Source: Nakamurella flavida
GTDB lineage: Bacteria; Actinomycetota; Actinomycetes; Mycobacteriales; Nakamurellaceae
DNA length: 64,000 nucleotides
Direction of reading: 5' to 3'
Assembly: GCF_030811475.1 (NCBI RefSeq)
Contig: NZ_JAUSQV010000001.1
Span: 1,302,001 to 1,366,000 of the forward strand
Shown here piece after piece: positions 25,733 through 34,618 of the stretch. Position 1 is the stretch's first letter. Every line of letters starts with the position of its first letter. The position numbers and the translations under genes were made by a program. The notes under the pieces are model-generated. The model saw nothing but the letters and a program-made list of their open reading frames with translations, searched no databases and had not been told where the DNA came from.

Positions 25733-26587
25733 GTGGAAGACCCGAGGGACGACGGCCCCGATCGCCTGCGGTGCGGTGTCGTGGTGAGCACCGGTGGGGC
25801 CGCGGTCTTCGCGGACCTGGCCGTGGCGGCCGAACGGGCCGGCTGGGACGCGGTGTTCAGCTACGAGGTCCCCTGGGGTCAGGACGCGTGGGTCACCCTG
25901 ACCGCGGCGGCGATGCGCACCTCGACGATACGCCTCGGGACCATGCTGACCCCGCTGCCCCGCGTCCGCCCCTGGGAACTGGCCGCTCGCGCCGCGACCC
26001 TGGACGACCTGTCCGGCGGGCGGGTCCAACTGGCTGTCGGGATGGGCGCGTTGCACGAGGGTTGGCTCGCGTTCGAGGCCGACGAGGGACGCCGGACCCG
26101 CGCGGAGAAGCTCGACGAGGGCCTCTCGGTCTACGACGGGCTGATGCGCGGACAGCCCTTCAGCTGGTCGGGCAAGCACTACCGCGTCTCGCCGACGACC
26201 TTTCTCGCGCCGCCCCCGCCGGTGCAGCGGCCGCGCGTCCCGGTGTGGGTGGTCGGCGCCCATCCCTCGACGCGGTCCCTGGGCCGCGCCGCCCGGTGGG
26301 ACGGACTGTTGCCGGCCCGCGTCGGGACGGCGGATCCGCTGACCCCGGCCGATCTGCCGGACATCGTCGAGGCCGTGCGTACTGCGCGGGAGTCGGCCGG
26401 TCTGCCCTGGGCGGGATACGACGTGGTCGTCGAGGGCACCAGCGAGCCGGGCCCGGCGGGCGATGTGGTCGCCGCGCACTGGCGGACGGCCGGGGCGACC
26501 TGGTGGGTGGAATCGGACTGGGCGATGGGCGAGGACGCGGTCGCCCGGCACCGCCGGCGCATCGAGGCCGGGCCGCCCCGGGCCTGA
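25733..26587 (+). CDS. LLM class flavin-dependent oxidoreductase
   Basis: A 284-residue luciferase-like monooxygenase family protein. FADLAVAAERAGWDAVFSYE, RTSTIRLGTMLTPLPRVRPW, ARAATLDDLSGGRVQLAVGM and RVPVWVVGAHPS are family landmarks of the TIM-barrel F420/FMN group. The substrate is unknown. The GTG at 25733 is preceded, six bases away, by GAGCCT, a weak leaderless -10. It follows GH16 by 42 bases, and could share its transcript. The C-terminus is shorter than in many family members. Confidence 0.88.
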   Translation: MEDPRDDGPDRLRCGVVVSTGGAAVFADLAVAAERAGWDAVFSYEVPWGQDAWVTLTAAAMRTSTIRLGTMLTPLPRVRPWELAARAATLDDLSGGRVQLAVGMGALHEGWLAFEADEGRRTRAEKLDEGLSVYDGLMRGQPFSWSGKHYRVSPTTFLAPPPPVQRPRVPVWVVGAHPSTRSLGRAARWDGLLPARVGTADPLTPADLPDIVEAVRTARESAGLPWAGYDVVVEGTSEPGPAGDVVAAHWRTAGATWWVESDWAMGEDAVARHRRRIEAGPPRA

Positions 26588-26693
26588 TCGCACCGGCGGG
26601 CCACGGCGCCGTCGCGCCCGGACCGACCTACCATCGGATCCACGTCGACCACCGACGGCGGGAGGCCCGAACGGGCCGGATCCGGGGGTGCGC

Positions 26694-28517
26694 ATGACAT
26701 CGGCGATCGCGATGGACCGAGGACACATCGGGCGTCGTCACGCCCGCACCGGCCGACTGCGGTCCCTCGTCGTGTCCGGTGCGCTCGTCCTCGCCGGGTT
26801 GGTCGTCACCCCCGCACCCCCGGCCGGCGCGGAGACCCCGGGGGACGCGCTGGCCGCCGCCGTCTCGGCGGCCGGCGCCCGCGGGGTGACCTCGTTCGTC
26901 AGCGTCGTCGACCGGGCGACCGGCCAGGTCGTGGCGCAGACACCGAACGCCGGCGCCCAGGTCGCCTCCGAGTCGATCATGAAGTTGATGCTGGCCGCCT
27001 ACTACCTGACCCTCTACGGCGGGGCGGACGCCACTCCCCAGTCGGTGAAGGACCGGCTCAGCTTCATGCTGCGCTTCTCCGACGACGACACCGCCAGCTC
27101 GCTGTTCACCGCGTCGGCCATCCCGACCATCGCGGGCCGGTACGGCCTGTCCGCCACCACCAACGCCACCGACCGGGTCGGTCATTGGGGCGCGGCCCGG
27201 ATCACCGCCGCGGACATGACGACCTTCCTGTCCCGGGCGGCGGGTGACCCGCAGGTAGGCCCGTGGCTGCTGTCCACCATGGCCCAGACCGCCCGCACCG
27301 GGTCAGGATCGGACGCCGGGTTCGACCAGTTCTTCGGTCTCAACGCCCTGTCCGGCGAGCACGGGTCCAAGCAGGGCTGGGGGTGCGACAGCTTCTTCAC
27401 CGCCCCGTCCTGTGCGGTGCACTCGGTGGGCTACACCGACCGCTTCTTCGTCGCCGTCCTCCAGCTGAGCACCGGCTACCCCGACCCGATGCGGTCGACG
27501 GCGACCGACACCGCCCGCCGACTGCAGGCCGCCACCGTGGTGCAGTCCCCCGTCGGTTCGTTCGACCTGGCCGGCTCGGTGGGCGTCGGGCAGCTCCGGG
27601 TCGCCGGATGGGCCGCCGACCCCGAGGAACCCGGTGCCGTCCTGCCCGTGCACGTCTACGTCACCGGTCCGGCCGGCACCGCCGGCACCGCCCTGTCCAC
27701 CGGCGGGTCGCGCCCGGACGTGGCCGCGGTGATCCCCGGGGCCGGCGGCGCCACCGGGTTCGACGGCACCGTCCGCACCCAGGGCGCGGGCCCGAACCAG
27801 GTGTGCGCCTTCGCGATCGGGAGCGCGGCCAACACCCTGCTGGGCTGTCGGACGGTGGATGTGCGAGATGCCTTCGGCAGTCTGGACGCCGTGGGCCTGC
27901 GGGGTGACGAGATCGTCGCCGGCGGGTGGGCCATCGACCCGAACAACCCGGGCTCCCCGACCCAGGTGCACGTGTACGACTCCGGGCCGGGCGGAACCCG
28001 CGGCTATGCGGGCTTCCTGGCGTCGAGCAGCCGGCCGGATCTGGCCGGGTTCGGTGCGGGCGACGCCCACGGCTACAACGCGGCCGTGCCGGCGAACGAA
28101 CCGGGCCCGCACACCGTCTGCGCCTACGCCATCACCACCGGCGGGGGCGACGGCAACCCGCTCCTGGGCTGCCGGACGATCACCGTCCCCGGCGCGTTCG
28201 GCGCACTGGACGACGTGCGGGTGGCCGGGGGCTCCATCACGGTGTACGGCTGGGCGGTCAACGGACGCGACCCGGGCGGACGGGTGCCCGTCCACGTCTA
28301 CGACACCGGCCCGTCCGGCACCGTCGGCTACGGATCGTTCGGCACCGGCACCCCGCGACCGGACGTCGCGGCGGCATTCCCCGGCGTCGGCGTCTCCCAC
28401 GGCTACTTCGAGCGCATCCCGGTCCGCGGGCGTGGCCAACACACCGTCTGCGCGTTCGCGGTACCCGGCGGGCAGCCGAGCGTGCTGCTGGGCTGCCGGG
28501 ACGTCAGCGTCCCGTGA
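26694..28517 (+). CDS. Secreted class A beta-lactamase-fold serine hydrolase with three C-terminal repeats
   Basis: A 607-residue secreted protein: a signal peptide (about residues 1-45, ending PAGAET), a class A beta-lactamase-like hydrolase domain, and three repeats. The active-site S94-x-x-K97 is in ESIMKLM, the S-D-N equivalent is RFSDDDTASSL, and HGSKQGWG replaces K-T-G. Repeats span about 288-394, 395-502 and 503-607, each opening G-x-L/F-D, with GWA-x-D/N, HVYV/D-x-GP, V-C-A-F/Y-A and LLGCR. The ATG at 26694 or the GTG at 26688 may start it. It may act on peptidoglycan or peptides; lactamase activity is not implied. Confidence 0.85.
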   Translation: MTSAIAMDRGHIGRRHARTGRLRSLVVSGALVLAGLVVTPAPPAGAETPGDALAAAVSAAGARGVTSFVSVVDRATGQVVAQTPNAGAQVASESIMKLMLAAYYLTLYGGADATPQSVKDRLSFMLRFSDDDTASSLFTASAIPTIAGRYGLSATTNATDRVGHWGAARITAADMTTFLSRAAGDPQVGPWLLSTMAQTARTGSGSDAGFDQFFGLNALSGEHGSKQGWGCDSFFTAPSCAVHSVGYTDRFFVAVLQLSTGYPDPMRSTATDTARRLQAATVVQSPVGSFDLAGSVGVGQLRVAGWAADPEEPGAVLPVHVYVTGPAGTAGTALSTGGSRPDVAAVIPGAGGATGFDGTVRTQGAGPNQVCAFAIGSAANTLLGCRTVDVRDAFGSLDAVGLRGDEIVAGGWAIDPNNPGSPTQVHVYDSGPGGTRGYAGFLASSSRPDLAGFGAGDAHGYNAAVPANEPGPHTVCAYAITTGGGDGNPLLGCRTITVPGAFGALDDVRVAGGSITVYGWAVNGRDPGGRVPVHVYDTGPSGTVGYGSFGTGTPRPDVAAAFPGVGVSHGYFERIPVRGRGQHTVCAFAVPGGQPSVLLGCRDVSVP

Positions 28518-28526
28518 TCAGGCGGG

Positions 28527-29426
28527 TCACACCCGGGGAACGGCGAAGCCCACGCCCTCGGTGATGATCACCCGGTCCCCCAGCGGCTCGGTCAACTCGA
28601 TCTCCACGGTCCGCATGGCTGCAACGAGTCCGCAGGCCAGGTCGGCCGGGGCGGGCGCCGGGTTGGGCAGAGCGGCGATCCGCACGACGAAGACCCTGCC
28701 GTCCTCCTCCGCTCCGCCGGCGTAGTCCCGACCGCAGGGCCCGACGGTGGCCGGCTGCGAACCGGTGAAGGTGACCCGGAGTCTGCGTGGGGAGAGCAGC
28801 TCAGCTGTGGTGTCGCCGCCCACCGGCCCGTACTCGAGTCCCTCCACCGTCAGGTACTCACCGGGGTCGACGGCCACGCGGATCAGGTGCACGTCGGTGC
28901 CGGCGACCGGGAAGTCCCATGCCGGGAGCACCGACGAGCCGACCAGGGTGGACACCTGGAGGGTCGTCGGAGCGGGTGCGGTCAACCGGAGCGGCGGGCA
29001 TTCCGGGCAGGATCCGGTGCCGCCGGCGATCATGGCGTCGACAGCCGCCCGGGCCGACTGCAGCTGCACCCTCCGGGCCAAGCCGCCGAGCCGGATCTCC
29101 TGGGAACTGGGCGATCCGTCGTCCGGCGCCGCGGTGAAGATCAGACGTCCGGAAGCCAGCGCTTCCTTCAGATCCACGGCGGCTTCGGTGTTCGGCCAGT
29201 CGCCGACCTGCCGGGTCAGCTCGCCGATGACGAGCAGCGGCGGGCCAGGCCGGCCGGCCAACGCCTCGTTCCATGCCCGTGCCGGTGAGTCAGCAGCGGA
29301 GTCGACCTGCTCGCCACCGGTCGACGAGACGGGGGCTCCGCACGAAGCCAGGAGGAGGACCAGAAGAACGAGACCCACGCCTCGACGTGCTCCGGAACCG
29401 GCGCGGTGGGCGGCCGTGCGGATCAT
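28527..29426 (-). CDS. Lipoprotein of unknown function
   Basis: A 299-residue protein with a basic N-terminus, hydrophobic core and lipobox LASC (Cys about residue 29), so it should be tethered to the outer face of the membrane. No domain was recognised; the chain has paired cysteines (GSCPECPPLR, GPCGRDY, LACGLV) that could form disulfides. The ATG at 29426 has GGAAGG upstream. It is convergent with the serine hydrolase, and co-directional with the lipoprotein gene at 29521. Confidence 0.75.
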   Translation of the reverse strand: MIRTAAHRAGSGARRGVGLVLLVLLLASCGAPVSSTGGEQVDSAADSPARAWNEALAGRPGPPLLVIGELTRQVGDWPNTEAAVDLKEALASGRLIFTAAPDDGSPSSQEIRLGGLARRVQLQSARAAVDAMIAGGTGSCPECPPLRLTAPAPTTLQVSTLVGSSVLPAWDFPVAGTDVHLIRVAVDPGEYLTVEGLEYGPVGGDTTAELLSPRRLRVTFTGSQPATVGPCGRDYAGGAEEDGRVFVVRIAALPNPAPAPADLACGLVAAMRTVEIELTEPLGDRVIITEGVGFAVPRV

Positions 29427-29520
29427 GGATGTCGCCTTCCCCGTGGGGTGCGGTCCTGGACGTCGGGCGTGGGGCCTGAGATGCTCGGCATCGGGTCGAC
29501 GTTCCCACCCGATCCGTTGT

Positions 29521-30450
29521 TCAGTCGAGAACGGTCACAGGAACCCAGGTCTCGGCCAATCGGTCCACCTCACCTTCCACCCGGAGCCGGTCGAGCACCG
29601 CCGACACGCAGGGCGTGAGCGCGGAGCCGGGGGCCAACAGGGCGACCAACTGATCGGGCTGCGACGACGACGACGCCAGCGTCCCGAGCACCCGCACGGC
29701 CGGGTCGGCAGCGGCGACGGCCAGGGCATCGGTGAGCGGGAGGACGACTCCGTCGGCCGAACCGTCGCGCAGCGCAGCCGTTGCGGCCGTGACGTCCGCG
29801 ACGGTGGCCGCGGTGACCACCGCTCCGTCGTCGCGCACGGCGACGGTGGACCCGTCCGCCGCGGCCACCTCGAGCAGGCGCAGCGGGACCAGGGCGGCCA
29901 CCTCGGCGGGTGTCGTCGCGGCGGTCGGGACGAGCACGGCGTCCGCGTCGGCGAAGTACCCGCTGCTCACGTCGACCGGGGCCGCGGCCAGTTCGGCGGC
30001 CGAGAAGCGGTCCAGGTCGAGGTCGAAGGCCTCGGTGCCGCCGGCCGTGGCCGCGGACCGGTCGGTCGTCACCCAGCGGACCTGCGCGTCGGTGTACCCC
30101 AGCCCCCGGGCGACGGCCGCGGCCACGGCCGCTTCCAGTCCCTGCCCGTCGGCCGGATCACCGACCACCCAGGGTGCGGCCGGGGCGGGTCCGGTGGCGA
30201 CGGTGAGGACGCCGGCGGTGCGGGTGGGCAGGGCGCCGGCGGTGCAGTCCGCCAGCGGAGCGGCGGGTGCACCCTGCGGGGTGGCAGCCGCGCCCGGCGA
30301 GCTCGCGGACGCGGACGCGGTGGTCACGGACGGGTCGGACGCACTCGTCGCCGTCGCCGGTGCTGCCGGCCGGGCACATCCGACCAGGAGCACCGCACCG
30401 AGAAGAGCTGCGACGAACGGTGCCGCCGAGCGGGACGACTGACGGGTCAT
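29521..30450 (-). CDS. Solute-binding lipoprotein, amino-acid ABC-transporter type
   Basis: A 309-residue lipoprotein (lipobox LVGC, Cys about residue 25) with a Ser/Ala-rich linker and a domain resembling the family 3 extracellular solute-binding proteins: GVLTVATGPAPAAPWV, EAFDLDLDRFSAAEL, DVSSGYFADADAVLVP and TVAVRDDGAVV. It should bind a small polar ligand, but no permease or ATPase gene is next to it. The ATG at 30450 has a good GGGAGGCC site. It may serve as a sensor rather than a transporter part. Confidence 0.72.
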   Translation of the reverse strand: MTRQSSRSAAPFVAALLGAVLLVGCARPAAPATATSASDPSVTTASASASSPGAAATPQGAPAAPLADCTAGALPTRTAGVLTVATGPAPAAPWVVGDPADGQGLEAAVAAAVARGLGYTDAQVRWVTTDRSAATAGGTEAFDLDLDRFSAAELAAAPVDVSSGYFADADAVLVPTAATTPAEVAALVPLRLLEVAAADGSTVAVRDDGAVVTAATVADVTAATAALRDGSADGVVLPLTDALAVAAADPAVRVLGTLASSSSQPDQLVALLAPGSALTPCVSAVLDRLRVEGEVDRLAETWVPVTVLD

Positions 30451-30583
30451 GCGGCCTCCCGGGGTGCCGACCGGTTCCCGGCCGCCCGGCGAGCGGTCAG
30501 ATCCGGTCCGCGCAGCCTAACGGCGGCCGTCGACCCGGGCCGGGTGCGATCGGGCACGGACTCCGTGTCGTTCCGTCACCCGG

Positions 30584-31354
30584 TCACCGCGGGGCATGTC
30601 CGGGCCCAGCGGCGACGTCAGCTTCGACACCCACCGGGGCCGGCCGCTGCTCCCGCAGTTCCCGGTGCAGATCCTCGATACGGGCGGTGAGCTGGTCGAT
30701 CTGGGATCGGGTCGCGGCCTGGTCGGCGTCGTTGCCCTCCCGGACCCGTTCGACCATCCAGGACGCCAAGGTGGCGGTGATGACGCCGAGCAGGGCGATC
30801 CCGCCCACCATCAGCGCCGCGGCCACGAACCGCCCCGTCGTGGTGACCGGGTAGTGGTCGCCGTATCCGACGGTGGTCATGGTGGTGATGGCCCACCAGA
30901 TGCCGTCACCGAAGTCGAGGATGTTCGCGTCGGGGACGTTGCGTTCCTCGGCGGTGACCGCGAGCCTGGCGCACAGCAGCATGAGGAGCGCACCACCGGT
31001 GACGTACACGACGACGCGGCCGCGCAGATTGTTGGCCGCGGACCGGTTGATCACCGACAGCAGTGCGATCAACCGCAGCAGCCGCAGCGGTCGCAGCAGG
31101 GGCAGGGCGATCACCGCGAGATCGACGATGTTCGACCGCACGAACCGCCACTTGCGTTCGGCGAGGACCAGCCTGATCAGGTAGTCGGCGGCGAACAGGA
31201 GCCAACTGACCACCACCACCACGTCACAGAGGTGCACCACCCGGGCGGACACGCTCGGCTGGACGATGGGCACCGCGTAGGCGACCAGGAACGCGAGGGC
31301 GATCCCGATCAGGGGCCATTCCGTCCGCTGCTGCCACCGCTCCGATGGGGTCAT
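30584..31354 (-). CDS. Voltage-gated-type potassium channel
   Basis: A 256-residue six-helix K+ channel. The selectivity filter is TMTTVGYGDHYP (TVGYGD), and the S4-like segment LLRPLRLLRLIALL has spaced arginines, so it is of the voltage-gated (Kv/KvAP) type. A coiled-coil C-terminus (AATRSQIDQLTARIEDLHRE) probably holds the tetramer. The ATG at 31354 has GACAAT six bases upstream. No RCK/TrkA domain is fused. It is probably a monocistronic gene between the lipoprotein and the SnoaL-like gene. Confidence 0.95.
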   Translation of the reverse strand: MTPSERWQQRTEWPLIGIALAFLVAYAVPIVQPSVSARVVHLCDVVVVVSWLLFAADYLIRLVLAERKWRFVRSNIVDLAVIALPLLRPLRLLRLIALLSVINRSAANNLRGRVVVYVTGGALLMLLCARLAVTAEERNVPDANILDFGDGIWWAITTMTTVGYGDHYPVTTTGRFVAAALMVGGIALLGVITATLASWMVERVREGNDADQAATRSQIDQLTARIEDLHRELREQRPAPVGVEADVAAGPGHAPR

Positions 31355-31429
31355 GTCCGGATTGTCGCAGCGCGGGCGGAAGGTGCACGTGGTCCCCGGT
31401 CTCGGGTCGGGGGACCGAGCGCAGAACGC

Positions 31430-31765
31430 TCAGACGGTGATGCTCAGGTCCGCGATGGGGCCGTCCGGCGCGACGGCGAACCGGTAGGTCAGCTCGACCC
31501 GCCCACCGGGGAAATCGCCCTCCAGCAGGATGCGGACCACGGCCGACGCGGCGGTCGACTCGGCGCTCAGCCAGGTGGAGGTGGTGGTGAACGCGCTGGC
31601 CGGGCCGGTCAACCACCCGAGGATCTCGGCTCGGCCTCGGTAGGTGTGGCCGTCGTCGAGGACCACGGCATCGGCGGTGAACAGATCGGCGACCGACGAC
31701 GGATCGGGGGCGTCGGCCCGCTCGAAGTAGGCGGTCACGGACGGGGGCAGCACGGATGCGGTCAT
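31430..31765 (-). CDS. SnoaL-like/NTF2-fold protein
   Basis: A 111-residue NTF2-like protein. SVTAYFERADAPDPSSVADLF, DGHTYRGRAEILGWL and ELTYRFAVAPDGPIADLSI match the SnoaL-like domain, a fold that can isomerise or just bind small hydrophobic molecules. The ATG at 31765 has a GAGAGG site. It lies 72 bases after the MerR gene on the same strand and is probably one of its targets. Confidence 0.88.
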   Translation of the reverse strand: MTASVLPPSVTAYFERADAPDPSSVADLFTADAVVLDDGHTYRGRAEILGWLTGPASAFTTTSTWLSAESTAASAVVRILLEGDFPGGRVELTYRFAVAPDGPIADLSITV

Positions 31766-31837
31766 GTGGGCCTCTCTGCCGGGCGCCCCTCGGACGGGGC
31801 GGCGGCGCCCAGCGTCGACCTTCCCCTCGGGGCAAGG

Positions 31838-32650
31838 TCAAGGCCGACTCGCCGCCGGGAGGACGGGCCAGCCGATCTCGGTGACGACATCGGCCGACCC
31901 GGCCCCGGCCTGCTGGAGGTAGGTCTCCCGGATCGGTCCGGCGGCGGCGATCTCGTGCCGGGCCACGTGGGCACCCAGGGCGGCGTAGGTGTCGGCCATC
32001 GTCGAGTCGGGCCCGCGGTGGACCGCGACGACGAGATCGGCGGCGGGCAGGATCTCGCGGCGCACCCGGCCCTGGATGGACTCCCCCTCGTCCGTCGGGG
32101 CCACCGGGAGGAACACCGCGGCCTCGCCGCGTTCGTGGAGGAAGAGTGCGTCGGCCCACAGGCCTCCCGGCGGACCGGTCGTGCGCTGTCCCGCCGATGC
32201 CACCCGGCCGAGCTCGGCCAGGGCGCCGGTGAACCACTCGCCGAGATCAAGGAGACCGATGGTCTCGCGGATCACCAGAGCCGGAGTGGCCGGGACGCTG
32301 CGGTGGCTGACGGCGAGCCGGGGGGATACCGGAGTGAGCAGGCCGCGCAGGGAGTCGACCGCCGTCCTGGCCCGGTCGAGCTCGTCCTCCAACCGGACGA
32401 GATGGGCGGCGAGCAGGTCGTTCCGGGTCGACACGTCCGGCGCGTCCAGGATGCGGGCGATGGTCTCGACCGGGACCGACAGAGACCGGAGATGACGGAC
32501 CACCTGCGCGTCGGCGATCTGGGCGACGTCGTAGTACCGGTAGGACGTGACCGGATCCACCGAGGCCGGCACGAGCAGGCCCGCCCGGTGGTAGAGGCGC
32601 AGGGCCTTGGCGCTGAGCCGGGTGGCCCGCGAGAACTCGCCGATCGTCAT
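31838..32650 (-). CDS. MerR family regulator with GyrI-like effector domain
   Basis: A 270-residue multidrug-sensor type regulator. The N-terminal MerR domain (MTIGEFSRATRLSAKALRLYHRAG, shown by its parts TIGEFSRATRL and RLYHRAGLL; SYRYYDVAQI) precedes a linker helix and a GyrI-like effector-binding domain (C-terminal EIAAAGPIRETYL and VVTEIGWPVLP), as in BltR-type proteins. It probably senses a hydrophobic cation or drug. The ATG at 32648-32650 is used; a GTG at 32662 in frame is also possible. It is divergent from the small ORF at 32815. Confidence 0.85.
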   Translation of the reverse strand: MTIGEFSRATRLSAKALRLYHRAGLLVPASVDPVTSYRYYDVAQIADAQVVRHLRSLSVPVETIARILDAPDVSTRNDLLAAHLVRLEDELDRARTAVDSLRGLLTPVSPRLAVSHRSVPATPALVIRETIGLLDLGEWFTGALAELGRVASAGQRTTGPPGGLWADALFLHERGEAAVFLPVAPTDEGESIQGRVRREILPAADLVVAVHRGPDSTMADTYAALGAHVARHEIAAAGPIRETYLQQAGAGSADVVTEIGWPVLPAASRP

Positions 32651-32801
32651 CCGGGGGGCCACCGGGACATTCTCGCGCGACCCGCATCGCATCACCGGTT
32701 CCCGCCCGATCACCTGCTTCCGCCAGCCCGGTCCCCGGAATCCCGCCCGCCGTCGGGGTTCGGCACCTGAAGACGCCGGACGGGGATACCCGCTCTATGG
32801 G

Positions 32802-32807
32802 TACGGT
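32802..32807 (+). promoter_or_regulatory. -10 element of the 32815 ORF (leaderless)
   Basis: TACGGT ends seven bases before the ATG at 32815, with no Shine-Dalgarno sequence. This marks the start of the two-gene unit 32815-33335. Confidence 0.5.
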
Positions 32808-32814
32808 CCGAGTC

Positions 32815-32886
32815 ATGGACGACACGGTGGACGACGGCCTCCGCGGCGTCGCCCGGTCCACACCCGACGGCCCCGGGGCGACATGA
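32815..32886 (+). CDS. Small leaderless ORF (23 aa) coupled to the next gene
   Basis: An acidic 23-residue ORF (starting MDDTVDDGLRGVARS) whose stop codon overlaps the start of the gene at 32883 (ATGA). It has its own -10 hexamer seven bases upstream and no ribosome site, so it looks like a real leaderless leader ORF that delivers ribosomes to the next gene. It is not a known peptide; a chance ORF is possible, but both ends fit. Confidence 0.45.
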   Translation: MDDTVDDGLRGVARSTPDGPGAT

Positions 32887-33335
32887 GCTGGCGACGGACC
32901 CGCCCGGAACCCGCACCGGAACCCATGCGGGAAGACCAGCTCATCGATGCCCTGATCGGTGAGCTGGGCGGTTCACCAGTGGTGCAGTGGCAGCCCGGCG
33001 GCCGTTACGGCCTCATCAGCTCATTCGCAGATCGCATCTTCGACCCGCCCGCCCGGCTGGACTTCGACCTGGTCCAACTCGTCCGGCATCTCGATCACCC
33101 GACCGCCGGCACTCTCTTCCCCCACATCCAGGACCCGCTCCGGCGAGCCTTCGTCCAGTTCGCCTTTCATCTCGAGGAGGAACTGGCCACCCACGTCATC
33201 TCCGGGTCGGTCATCCGTCTGATCGGCGGCGTCATCACCGTCGACCCCGTCCGCGATCCCCGCGACCTCCTACCCGACCTACCGCCGGGCAAGTACGAGT
33301 GGGGCATCAAGACCTCCCGACCACTGGGCAAGTGA
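32883..33335 (+). CDS. Hypothetical protein
   Basis: A 150-residue soluble protein of unknown function (REDQLIDALIGELGGSPVVQW, DLVQLVRHLDHPTAGTLFP, RRAFVQFAFHLEEELATHV). There is no membrane segment, metal-binding motif or recognised domain. The ATG at 32883 overlaps the stop of the 23-codon ORF (ATGA), so it is probably translated by coupling. The 70-odd residue in-frame upstream extension is Arg/Pro-rich and not believed. Confidence 0.7.
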   Translation: MSWRRTRPEPAPEPMREDQLIDALIGELGGSPVVQWQPGGRYGLISSFADRIFDPPARLDFDLVQLVRHLDHPTAGTLFPHIQDPLRRAFVQFAFHLEEELATHVISGSVIRLIGGVITVDPVRDPRDLLPDLPPGKYEWGIKTSRPLGK

Positions 33336-33439
33336 TCGTGGCGCGATGACGACACGAGTTGCCTACGCCCATGCGTCACGCAGAAGCCAATTGGCGCGTC
33401 ATCGAGCAGACAGGGCTGGGCCCAGGCCTCCGGTGGGTC

Positions 33440-34060
33440 TTACCGCCCCTGGGACACCATCCATGCCTTCCGGCGCCGAGCCGCGCTGAAGTAGGCGTTG
33501 GATGCAGGCAGATACATCAGTACCAGCCCGACGACGGCGAACACCCCGGTGATCCAGGGCGACGCCGCGGCCGTGTGAAAGACGCGGTTGTTGACGGTGA
33601 CGTTGGTGGAGACTCCACCCGAGGTCAGCCAGGTCAGAACGGTGAGGGCGGCCAGGACGGCCAGCACGGTCCGCGCCCAGTTCCGTCCGACGTGCATCAT
33701 CACGGCGAAGTACAGGTACAGGGCTACCGAGATCGCGGCCACCGCGATGGCGCCTGCCTTCACCAGAGAGACCGTGTCGGACACCTGGGACGCCGAGATG
33801 CCGTTCGCCGCGCCATCGCCGGCGGCCTGGTCGAGGACCCGCTGCCAGAACCGTGAGTTCAACGTGACGATCAGGTAGACGATCGTGGAGATTGCGGTGA
33901 GCACCCAGCACACCAGCGCAGCGGTGACCACCCGGGGGCGGGCGGGGCTGGGAGGGACCGGGAGGCCCCAGCCCTGTACCCCGTGCTGGCCCCGTGCCGA
34001 CCCCGCAGTCCAGGAATCCTGGTGGGGACGCTCCCCCGGATGCGGCGGTTCGGTGGTCAT
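33440..34060 (-). CDS. Four-helix membrane protein of unknown function
   Basis: A 206-residue protein with a Pro-rich N-terminus of 40 residues and four hydrophobic segments (about residues 42-67, 98-120, 124-145 and 160-183), ending in a short basic tail. TWLTSGGVSTNVTVNNRVF is an outside loop. It resembles small DUF-type membrane proteins of actinobacteria, but no named family was recognised. The ATG at 34060 starts MTTEPPHPGERP; a TTG and ATG further upstream extend into unlikely sequence. Confidence 0.7.
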   Translation of the reverse strand: MTTEPPHPGERPHQDSWTAGSARGQHGVQGWGLPVPPSPARPRVVTAALVCWVLTAISTIVYLIVTLNSRFWQRVLDQAAGDGAANGISASQVSDTVSLVKAGAIAVAAISVALYLYFAVMMHVGRNWARTVLAVLAALTVLTWLTSGGVSTNVTVNNRVFHTAAASPWITGVFAVVGLVLMYLPASNAYFSAARRRKAWMVSQGR

Positions 34061-34618
34061 GATCAGCAAGCTACTGGCCATTGATTGCCGTGATCCGCCG
34101 ACCGCCAGCCGCGAGATGAACCTGCGAGACCATCTCGGCTCGTTTGTGCTGGCACGCCGCACCTGGGTGGGTTCTGCATTGATGGGACGCATGCGCAACT
34201 CAAACGAACTGCCATTCCTACGCTCGGTGGAATCTCGGAGTCGTGGGCGGCGGCGCAGTGGTCATGCTTTGTCCGCGATCGTGCTGGACCACCGGAAGGC
34301 CGAGCTCGCCTTCGTCGCCGTTGCCATCACCTGTCGGTCGCCGCCGTGGCTCGCAGACCGCCGACCGAGGCCTGGATCAGCGGCATTCGCCCGGTTTTCA
34401 CTCCCGGGCGCCTCCGGCTCATGGGGTTGCCGGGGCCGTCTCTCGCTCACCCACCTCTGCGGACCAACCGGGTGCGGGGCCAGACCGGCCCGCCGCGTGC
34501 GCTGCACGCCTCGCGACAACCCACTCCTGTCCGACGTTGCGGCGTTGGCAATCCCCCTGGGTCGGGGGGCCACGGGCGCAGTGTGTGCCGCTGTCCCCGT
34601 CAACGACCCAGCGCACGA
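34061..34618. other. 558-base stretch without a supported gene
   Basis: Open frames here on both strands have no recognisable motif, start signal or family feature, and composition is less clearly coding than its neighbours. It lies beside a frameshifted gene and may be the relic of a decayed gene, but no ancestor can be named. Confidence 0.4.

Noticed and set aside
24707-26728. Long minus-strand open frame opposite the GH16 and LLM genes
   Set aside because: Shadow of two well-supported genes; its protein has no recognisable domain and an extreme Arg/Gly content.
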